7,056 bases of DNA from assembly GCA_905215015.1 (NCBI GenBank), contig CAJMOS010000129.1, positions 1 to 7,056 on the forward strand, read 5' to 3'. This stretch comes from an uncultured bacterium (GTDB lineage: Bacteria > Spirochaetota > Spirochaetia > Sphaerochaetales > Sphaerochaetaceae). The notes below the pieces were generated by a model that searched no databases, had not been told where the DNA came from, and worked only from the letters and a program-made list of their open reading frames with translations. Position numbers and translations under genes: made by a program. Of this stretch, positions 1 through 5,796 are shown piece by piece; the first letter of the stretch is position 1; the number at the start of each line of letters is the position of its first letter.

Positions 1-1173
1 CAGCAGTTCGCCCGTCGCGATGGCGGGAAACAGCTTCCTTCCTTGATGATCCTCCAAGGTTCCGATGTCGATGCCATAGGAGGTTGCCTGTTCCTGCCAG
101 ATGAGCGCGTACTGTTGCAAGGTCCCACGGATGGTGAAGCGTGTGGCATGCTGGGTTTCCAGCCAGCCGAACAGCCGGCTCAGGAACTCCGAGGCGTTCT
201 GTTTGTTGCCGCTCGACAGAAGCGCCTTCCAGATGCCGGTGGAAAGGGACGGGTCGGGAACAATGTGGTCGGACAGCGCGGGGAGGTCGGGTATGAACGC
301 CAGATGGGGCTTCTCGCTGGTAAAGAGCGTCTCTTCCGCTTGCAGGCACGCCCTGGCGCAGCCGCTTACCATATCCCACCCCCGGAGCGGGGCGCTCGCG
401 ACCGCGTAGCTCGAGCAACCCCACCATCTGCCGATCTGGTGCTCGATTTGCGTCCATAGGTCGGTGATCCGTTGCCGGAGGCCCCGCGTCAGCATGTCCC
501 TTTCGGAATTGAAAAGCAGGTAGATGACCCCCCTGCTGGTCTGGAATACCTCGTGATGGGGAAAGATGGGCGAGGTCGTGTCCGAGATGACCGCCTCGAG
601 ATGGGTGAGGTCCAAGTCGGTGTCCCGGACTCCGCACATGACGATCCGCATGACACAGAACCACGCGTTGCCGTCCCACGCGAAGTTGGCGGACTTGATG
701 GCGGGCAGGAGTTCGTCCACCTCTTGGTATTCATGGTCGATGAGCTTGCGTCCGATCCTTTGGCGCACCAGGTCCCAATCCGGTTCCCGGGCCATTGCCT
801 GCTCGTCGACTTTCAGGGAATCGAGCACGGACAGCAACTCTTCCCCGGTCATGGTGAGCTTGAACAGGAAATCCTTTGCGCCTTCCTTCATCGCGTCGCG
901 CACATGGGCGAAGTCATTGTAGTTGGAAAGGACAACGCATTGGATGGCAGGCCATCGCGTCCGGCATTCCTTGATGAGGGAAATCCCATCAATATCCTCC
1001 ATGACCAGGTCGGTAAGCACGATGTCGGGCCGCAGGTCGGGAATCTGGCGGAGCGCGTCAGCGCCATTGACTGCCTCCCCCACCAGCGCGTATCCATGCC
1101 GTTGCCAGTCGATCAGGGAGCGGATTCCCGCGCGGACAAGCATTTCATCGTCAACAACCAGTACGTTCTTCAT
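1..1173 (-). CDS. YesN-type response regulator (receiver domain plus linker), C-terminus cut by window edge
   Basis: Cytoplasmic response regulator, read from an ATG at 1173 and open for 391 codons to the window edge with no stop. Residues 1-120 form a CheY-like receiver: acidic pair D8/D9, phospho-acceptor D55 in the stretch IVLTDLVMEDIDG, switch residue S83 in LSNYNDF, and K105 in DFLFKLTM. The usual Pro after the conserved Lys is absent (KLT), as I recall from some other YesN-like proteins. Residues from about 120 to 391 are the long variable linker typical of YesN proteins. The family is usually about 500-540 residues long and ends in an AraC-type double helix-turn-helix, which should lie just left of the window. 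The start overlaps the stop of the histidine kinase gene by 4 bp (ATGA), so that kinase is almost certainly its partner. It presumably activates transcription of nearby sugar-utilisation genes on phosphorylation; the targets are inferred. No credible gene lies on the opposite strand here. Confidence 0.93.
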   Translation of the reverse strand, partial: MKNVLVVDDEMLVRAGIRSLIDWQRHGYALVGEAVNGADALRQIPDLRPDIVLTDLVMEDIDGISLIKECRTRWPAIQCVVLSNYNDFAHVRDAMKEGAKDFLFKLTMTGEELLSVLDSLKVDEQAMAREPDWDLVRQRIGRKLIDHEYQEVDELLPAIKSANFAWDGNAWFCVMRIVMCGVRDTDLDLTHLEAVISDTTSPIFPHHEVFQTSRGVIYLLFNSERDMLTRGLRQRITDLWTQIEHQIGRWWGCSSYAVASAPLRGWDMVSGCARACLQAEETLFTSEKPHLAFIPDLPALSDHIVPDPSLSTGIWKALLSSGNKQNASEFLSRLFGWLETQHATRFTIRGTLQQYALIWQEQATSYGIDIGTLEDHQGRKLFPAIATGELL

Positions 1174-2903
1174 GAGGATGTTCCTTCTTCATAGGGTAGG
1201 GACAGCCGGACAAGGCTTCCTTTCGGGACATCGACCAGGCTGACGCCGTACGGCTTTCCGTAGACAAGGTCGATCATCCGGTCTATGGAGGACAAGCCTA
1301 TGCCGCCTTTCCCTCCATTGGCGGTCTCCTTGTGGGAGAGAAAGCAGGCTTTCGCCTCGGGACTGAATCCTATTCCGTTGTCCGCCACGTCGATTTCCAG
1401 CGTGTCGCCCGTCCTGCGGGCGCGCACCACGATGCGGCAGGCGTTCTGTCCGGCAGGAAAGGCGTGTTTCCAGCAATTCTCCACAATCGGCTGCAAGCTG
1501 AATTTCAGCATCTTCGCCGAGAGCAGCTCCTGGGGAACTTCCTGGGCATAGGAGACCCGGTCTCCGAAACGTGTCGCCTGGATGAAGGCGTAGCTGTCCA
1601 GGACCGCAAGCTCATCCTTGAGGGTCGTGGTGCCGGTATCGGACAGATGGTATTGGAGGATGCGGGTGAGCGCGTCAATGCACTGACGGATGTTGTCTGC
1701 CTTGCGGATGACCGCCATCCACCGCATGGTGTGCAGCGTGTTGAAGAGGAAATGGGGGTTCAGCCGGGCGGAGAGCGACTCATAATAGTAGCGTTCCTTC
1801 TCCTTGTGCTCCTGCTCCAAATGGGCGAAGAGGGCGTTGGTATTCTGTGCCATCTGCAGGAAAGAACGTTCAATCTCGCCAATCTCGTCGTCACGATAGG
1901 CGGTGGGAGCCGCTACGCTGTTTCCCACGAGGAAGTGACGCATCTGGTTGCTGAGGCGCTGGATGGGATGGGTGATCCACGATGTGATCAGGGAGGCGAT
2001 GACGAGCGACGCGATCAGGAACGCCACGAACAGGAAGGCTGACGCGCGCACCATGGTGGCGCTTTGCGCCTTGATGTGGTCCCACCCATACAAGTAGCAG
2101 ATTTTGAATGTCATATGGGAAGCGATGCCGTCCGGCTCGAGAAAGAACACGATGGCAAGGTACGAGGTGTCGCCGATACGGACGATCCGGTGTCCTTCCT
2201 CGAGGCTCGCGATTTCCAGCAGGCTGTCAGTCAGCGGTTTCTCCGGGTCGTAGATACGGGGAATGTTTGTTTCGTCTGTGGCGAAAACCACGGAATCTTC
2301 CGCGTCGCTGTACGAGGCGAGTATCCTCCAAAGGAAGGATTGGCCGATGGAGACCACCATGGTGCCCAGCGGCTGGATATCCCCGCTGAGCCCGTAGAGC
2401 TCGCGGGCGTAGGAGATGCCTTCATCCTGGCTCCACACGGCGAAACCTTGGTTCCGCTTGCTCTCCGCCACCCATGGAGCCTGCTCCAAAGAGCGTTGCT
2501 CTTCCGGGTTGAAGGGTTGGTTGCTGTACCAAAGCCCCGCGTTGTCCTGAAAGCGGATGCTGACGTGGTCAAGCATGTCGTCGTATAGGTTCTGCAGCTC
2601 GATGGAACGGCACACATTGGCGAATGCCTTGTAATGGTCGTAGTAGGATTCCGAAAGACGCGTGGTGAATTCCACGCCGAAGTCCTCGTCATTGGCGAAC
2701 ATCGCGCTCAGGTTGACCATCTTCTCGAAGAGCCGGTTGAGTTCATCGTTGCTGTGCCGGACCTCCCCGATGATGCGTTGGCTCAACTCGTTCTGGACAA
2801 CCCGTTCGTAAAAGAGAAGGCTTCCTGCGAAGAGCAAGGTGAAAGGAAGGACGATCAGGCCGACCACCAACAGCAGAAGATGGGTGGAAATACGCTTTTT
2901 CAT
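1170..2903 (-). CDS. YesM/LytS-type membrane sensor histidine kinase
   Basis: Sensor kinase of 577 residues, complete, and close to the usual YesM length of about 580-600. Domains in order: a short cytoplasmic start; membrane segment at about 8-31; an extracytoplasmic sensory region at about 32-285, with dCache-like character (for example ISYARELYGLSGDIQPLGTM followed by VVSIGQSFLW); a second membrane segment at about 287-309; a HAMP linker at about 310-362; then a His_kinase domain with phospho-acceptor H384 in LNPHFLFNTLH. The C-terminal HATPase_c domain shows the N box (LQPIVENCWKHAF, N476), the G1 box DNGIGF (508-513) and the G2 box GKGGIGLSSIDRMI (531-544). All catalytic motifs look intact. 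It should sense an external ligand, or a ligand-bound binding protein, and phosphorylate the response regulator encoded next. Its start overlaps the AraC gene stop by 4 bp and its stop overlaps the response regulator start by 4 bp. The ligand is unknown; sugars or oligosaccharides are typical for the family. Confidence 0.96.
   Translation of the reverse strand: MKKRISTHLLLLVVGLIVLPFTLLFAGSLLFYERVVQNELSQRIIGEVRHSNDELNRLFEKMVNLSAMFANDEDFGVEFTTRLSESYYDHYKAFANVCRSIELQNLYDDMLDHVSIRFQDNAGLWYSNQPFNPEEQRSLEQAPWVAESKRNQGFAVWSQDEGISYARELYGLSGDIQPLGTMVVSIGQSFLWRILASYSDAEDSVVFATDETNIPRIYDPEKPLTDSLLEIASLEEGHRIVRIGDTSYLAIVFFLEPDGIASHMTFKICYLYGWDHIKAQSATMVRASAFLFVAFLIASLVIASLITSWITHPIQRLSNQMRHFLVGNSVAAPTAYRDDEIGEIERSFLQMAQNTNALFAHLEQEHKEKERYYYESLSARLNPHFLFNTLHTMRWMAVIRKADNIRQCIDALTRILQYHLSDTGTTTLKDELAVLDSYAFIQATRFGDRVSYAQEVPQELLSAKMLKFSLQPIVENCWKHAFPAGQNACRIVVRARRTGDTLEIDVADNGIGFSPEAKACFLSHKETANGGKGGIGLSSIDRMIDLVYGKPYGVSLVDVPKGSLVRLSLPYEEGTSS
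1182..1186 (-). promoter_or_regulatory. Ribosome binding site for the response regulator, inside the kinase gene
   Basis: AAGGA on the minus strand, 8 nt before the ATG at 1173. It lies inside the last codons of the upstream histidine kinase gene and supports this start together with the 4-bp stop/start overlap. Confidence 0.6.
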
Positions 2904-3814
2904 GGAAAGGACCTCCCTTTCCGGATGGATGCGCGGAAAGCGGAAGGCGTAGTGCCCGATTCGCGGCGGAAGACAAAGGAGAAGTAGTTCGGATCTCCAA
3001 AACCACAGGCCATGGCGATATCGGTGACCCGCATGTCGGTATCCGCCAGCATCCGCTTCGCGCGGGTCAGCCGTTCTTCCTCGATGACTTCGGTGATCGA
3101 CCGTTGCAGGTTCTTCTTGAACAGGTGGCTCAGGTGGGAGACGCTGCAGTGGCAGAAACGGGCGATATCGGCCGCGTGGATTTCCTCCTTCCAGGAGCTC
3201 CGGATGAAGGCCATTGCGTGGGAAAGGGTAAGAATCTTGGCGGCGTTTGCCCGGTAGATCTCTCCTTCACGGACAATCCCGAACTCCCTCAGCTGGGTAT
3301 AGTACAAGGTGAGCCAGGCCCCGATGGCCCCGCAGGCGGCCGCCATCGCCTGGGTGTCCGCCTTGCTGGCGGTGAAGGTCTTTCTCCAGAGATCCAGCAA
3401 GGCCGGGTCCGACCCGGCCAAGGAGGCAGCCCGTTTGGCGCGGACACGGTTACGCTCATACTCGTGGTAAAAGCCCCCGACGCACACAGCCCCGATGACT
3501 TGGTCTCCATAGAAGACAGGAAAGACGAATTCCGGAACGCCGCACCAGGCGTTGCCGATAAACCAGCATCGCTGGCGGGCGCAGGCGTTGCGCAGCAGCG
3601 TGTTGCCCCGCTGGCAGCGTTCCCAGAGCGCGTCATGCGTCTTCAATTTCATGCACCATTCGCACTCATGGCTGATGCACAGGCCGACTGACGAGGCGAT
3701 GGCGGACTCTTTCCCGAGAAATCCGACGAAATCCTTGATGACCACGCGCCAGCCATACCGTGAACGCAGGTAGGCGATGGTTTGCATGATTCCATCCCAG
3801 TAATTGAACTCCAT
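2900..3814 (-). CDS. AraC-family transcriptional regulator with N-terminal PocR-type sensory domain
   Basis: Cytoplasmic one-component regulator, 304 residues from the ATG at 3814. Residues of about 10-180 resemble the PocR sensory domain: a start like IKDFVGFLGKE, then a cysteine-rich core (C46, C51, C54, C67, C78, C83, C91) leading into CGVPEFVFPVFYGDQVIGAVCVGGF. PocR-family domains bind small hydrocarbon derivatives; Salmonella PocR responds to 1,2-propanediol. The cysteines could also bind metal or report redox state. Residues of about 212-298 form the AraC double helix-turn-helix, with the second signature VTDIAMACGFGDPNYFSFVFRRESGTTPSAFR. The stop overlaps the kinase start (ATGA), making it first of three coupled regulatory genes. 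The start is uncertain. A TTG at 3835 gives 311 residues but lacks a ribosome site. The ATG at 3814 has only a weak AGG upstream. An ATG at 3787 (288 residues) has GGGA 7 nt upstream and still keeps the whole PocR domain. Function is confident; ligand and targets are inferred. Confidence 0.9.
   Translation of the reverse strand: MEFNYWDGIMQTIAYLRSRYGWRVVIKDFVGFLGKESAIASSVGLCISHECEWCMKLKTHDALWERCQRGNTLLRNACARQRCWFIGNAWCGVPEFVFPVFYGDQVIGAVCVGGFYHEYERNRVRAKRAASLAGSDPALLDLWRKTFTASKADTQAMAAACGAIGAWLTLYYTQLREFGIVREGEIYRANAAKILTLSHAMAFIRSSWKEEIHAADIARFCHCSVSHLSHLFKKNLQRSITEVIEEERLTRAKRMLADTDMRVTDIAMACGFGDPNYFSFVFRRESGTTPSAFRASIRKGRSFP
2911..2917 (-). promoter_or_regulatory. Strong ribosome binding site for the histidine kinase
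   Basis: GGGAGGT on the minus strand, 7 nt before the ATG at 2903. It is a near-consensus Shine-Dalgarno site lying inside the end of the AraC-family gene. It fixes the kinase start at 2903 despite the 4-bp overlap with the preceding stop. Confidence 0.8.
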
Positions 3815-3820
3815 ATGCCT

Positions 3821-3826
3821 AGTATA
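3821..3826 (-). promoter_or_regulatory. Possible -10 element for the regulatory operon
   Basis: TATACT on the minus strand, five of six bases matching TATAAT. No good -35 hexamer lies 16-18 bp upstream (that stretch reads as C-rich), so activator dependence would be needed. Transcription would begin near 3814, which would make the ATG at 3814 leaderless or leave about 27 nt before the alternative ATG at 3787. Weak evidence based on one hexamer. Confidence 0.25.
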
Positions 3827-3856
3827 TAACGGCAATGGGAAGCGTGGGGAATAGTT

Positions 3857-3889
3857 GCATGATTTCTAAGATTGCCGAGCATGAGATTC
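3857..3889 (+). repeat. Candidate regulator half-sites: GCATGA direct repeat
   Basis: GCATGATTTC at 3857-3866 and GCATGAGATTC at 3879-3889 share GCATGA in direct orientation, with starts 22 bp apart, about two helical turns. AraC-family proteins commonly bind direct repeats spaced about 21 bp, so the geometry fits. Only six bases match exactly, and a repeat this short can occur by chance in a 111-bp gap. Confidence 0.2.
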
Positions 3890-3916
3890 AATGCTTGTCC
3901 CTCCTTCCTGGGGTAC

Positions 3917-3921
3917 AAGGA
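3917..3921 (+). promoter_or_regulatory. Ribosome binding site selecting the oxidoreductase start
   Basis: AAGGA lies 4 nt before the ATG at 3926. This choice places the start ten residues before the FAD-binding strand, where the family normally begins. Upstream in-frame starts (TTG at 3872, ATG at 3881) add residues that do not resemble the family. Confidence 0.6.
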
Positions 3922-3925
3922 AGCT

Positions 3926-5773
3926 ATGAAGCAACACGTATTGGAGCGAACATATGATGTGGTTGTGGTCGGCGGTGGCCTTGCCGGCATCTCCGCCGCG
4001 ATCGCAAGCGCGCGTCACGGGGCAAAGACTGCCATCGTCCAGAACCGGCCGATGTTCGGGGGCAACGCCTCAAGCGAAGTCCGCATGCATGTCGTGGGGG
4101 CATCCTGCCACATGACGAAGAAACACGTCAACGAGACCGGCATCATCGAGGAACTGCTTTTGGAGAACAAGTGGCGGAACCCCCGCCACAGCTTCAGCGT
4201 CTGGGACTCGGTGCTCTGGGAGAAGGTCCATTTCCAGAAGGACCTGGACGCCTACCTGAACACGACGATGGATGACGTGGAGGTGGAGGATGGCGCCATC
4301 AGGGCCATCCGCTGTTATCAGATGACCACCGAGAAACACTTCAGGATCACCGCCAGGATTTTCGTGGACGCCACGGGACACGGGACCTTGGGTAAGGACG
4401 CGGGAGCCTCCTTCCGCTACGGCAGTGAAGCCCGCTCGGAGTTTCAGGAAAAGGATGCCCCGGAACAAGCCAACCGGTACACCATGGGGGATTCGATCCT
4501 CTTCCAGGCGGTGGACCGAGGGCGTCCTGTTCCCTATATCAAGCCGGCCTGGGCCTACACCTATACCGAACAGGACCTCCGCTACCGTCCCCATCAGGCA
4601 CGCACCGAGGCCCTTGACGACCAAGGCCGCGTCGTGGAAAAAGGAACGGCAAAGGCGCTTCCCAACTTCAGCGAGGTCGACTCCGGCTACTGGTGGATCG
4701 AGCTTGCAGCTCCCAATGGGGACATCATCCGGGACGCCGAGGAAATTCGGGACGAACTCTTCAAAAGCGTTTACGGAGTCTGGGACCATCTGAAGAACCA
4801 AGGAGATCACGGGGCGGCAAACTATGAGCTTGACTGGGTGGGGGAGCTTCCTGGACACCGGGAAAGCCGCAGGCTTGAGGGAGACTACCTTCTGAACGAG
4901 AACGACGTGCTCGAGGGCCGGGTCTTTCCGGACGCGGTCGCCTATGGCGGCTGGCCGATGGACATCCATACCCCCGGCGGGTTGCAGGACTTGGACAAGA
5001 CCCCGAGCCACGTCCTGAACTTCGATGGCGTCTTCACCATCCCCTACCGCTGCTACTACAGCCGGGACATCAGTAACCTGATGATGTGCGGAAGGGATAT
5101 CTCGGCGACCAAGATGGCCTTCGGGGCCGTCAGGGTGATGGCGACCTGCGCCATCGGCGGGCAGGCAGTCGGCACCGCCGCCGCCATGGCGACCCGCTAC
5201 CAGGAGTCCCCCCGCGAGGTAGGGGAGAGGCACATCCGCGAGCTCCAGCTCGAGCTGATGCGCGACGACGCGTGGATACCCGGTATCGATACTGCGGACC
5301 CGGATGACCTTGCCCGGGACGCCACGGTCACCGCGACGAGCGAGACTCGTGGCTGCGAGGCGACATCTGCCATCGACGGGCACCTGCGCGAGGAGGGGGA
5401 ACAAGCCCACTGCTGGCAGTCAGGGCCGATCGGCAATGGCCAGACGATCACCTTGACCTTCCCTGAGCCTCGGGAAATCCACCAAATCTGTCTGGTCTTC
5501 GATCCTGACCTGAGCAGGGAAATCATGCCCAGCCTGACCGCATCGGTGCGCAGCAGGCAACCCGAATGGCTGCCACCCCAGTTGGTCCGTTCCTATCGCC
5601 TTGAGGTCCGTGGGGAAGGCAAGCTCCTTTTCTCCCGGGAAGAGCATGAGAACCATCAGCGTCTGGTGGTCGTCGAGCCGGATCGGAAGCTTGTCTGTGA
5701 TACCCTTGTCCTGACGGTGACCGGCACCTATGGAATGGATGCCGCCCGCCTGTACGAAATCATGGTATATTGA
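3926..5773 (+). CDS. FAD-dependent oxidoreductase (FAD_oxidored type) with C-terminal discoidin-like domain
   Basis: Predicted flavoprotein oxidoreductase of 615 residues with no signal peptide, so probably cytoplasmic. The Rossmann FAD-binding start is TYDVVVVGGGLAGISAA (GGGLAG at 16-21), followed by the family hallmark FGGNASSEVRMHV (44-56). Further family motifs are VDATGHGTLG (147-156), HRESRRLEGDYLLNENDV (311-328), and the second FAD-contact region NLMMCGRDISATKMAFGAVRVMATCAIGGQAVG (384-416). Residues of about 463-615 form an added beta-rich domain resembling F5/8 type C (discoidin): ATSAIDG, then HCWQSG, then QTITLTFPEPREIHQICLVF, ending ARLYEIMVY. Family members are mostly annotated only as FAD-dependent oxidoreductases and the substrate cannot be read from sequence. 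The next gene, an AraB-like kinase, begins 23 bp later on the same strand, suggesting a shared sugar or sugar-derivative pathway. Divergent regulators lie immediately upstream. Family assignment is secure; substrate and the role of the extra domain are unknown. Confidence 0.93.
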   Translation: MKQHVLERTYDVVVVGGGLAGISAAIASARHGAKTAIVQNRPMFGGNASSEVRMHVVGASCHMTKKHVNETGIIEELLLENKWRNPRHSFSVWDSVLWEKVHFQKDLDAYLNTTMDDVEVEDGAIRAIRCYQMTTEKHFRITARIFVDATGHGTLGKDAGASFRYGSEARSEFQEKDAPEQANRYTMGDSILFQAVDRGRPVPYIKPAWAYTYTEQDLRYRPHQARTEALDDQGRVVEKGTAKALPNFSEVDSGYWWIELAAPNGDIIRDAEEIRDELFKSVYGVWDHLKNQGDHGAANYELDWVGELPGHRESRRLEGDYLLNENDVLEGRVFPDAVAYGGWPMDIHTPGGLQDLDKTPSHVLNFDGVFTIPYRCYYSRDISNLMMCGRDISATKMAFGAVRVMATCAIGGQAVGTAAAMATRYQESPREVGERHIRELQLELMRDDAWIPGIDTADPDDLARDATVTATSETRGCEATSAIDGHLREEGEQAHCWQSGPIGNGQTITLTFPEPREIHQICLVFDPDLSREIMPSLTASVRSRQPEWLPPQLVRSYRLEVRGEGKLLFSREEHENHQRLVVVEPDRKLVCDTLVLTVTGTYGMDAARLYEIMVY

Positions 5774-5796
5774 GAAAGAAAGGGCGGGACGAACGG

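Larger units (their letters stand above)
3815..3925. promoter_or_regulatory. Divergent intergenic control region
   Basis: This 111-bp gap separates the leftward regulatory unit from the rightward catabolic unit and is the only sizeable non-coding stretch in the window. It must hold, or lie very near, the promoters of both units. It is more A+T-rich than the flanking genes around 3820-3830 (AGTATATAAC). No convincing pair of -35 and -10 hexamers with normal spacing was found on either strand. The layout makes it the natural target for the AraC-type protein and the response regulator encoded at its left, which is an inference from position. Confidence 0.6.

Noticed and set aside
43..1194. Plus-strand open frames of 138 and 240 codons across the left end
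   Set aside because: The minus strand reads continuously as a response regulator with receiver motifs and linker through the whole stretch. The plus-strand translations show no family features and are antisense shadows.
1332..2588. Plus-strand frames of 236 and 174 codons opposite the histidine kinase
   Set aside because: They are shadows of the kinase coding sequence, which has intact H, N, G1 and G2 boxes in the minus frame.
3872..3925. N-terminal extension of the oxidoreductase from TTG 3872 or ATG 3881
   Set aside because: It adds up to 18 residues unlike the family and lacks a ribosome site, while ATG 3926 has AAGGA just upstream and begins shortly before the FAD-binding strand.
4070..5410. 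A 446-codon open frame on the minus strand opposite the oxidoreductase gene
   Set aside because: Its translation has no recognisable domain and is rich in Gly, Val, Pro and Arg. The opposite strand encodes a clear FAD enzyme with all family motifs. Long antisense frames are expected from G+C-rich codon bias.
5774..5796. Possible terminator or separate promoter between oxidoreductase and kinase genes
   Set aside because: Only 23 bp, with no inverted repeat or T-run; it reads as a ribosome-site spacer within an operon.
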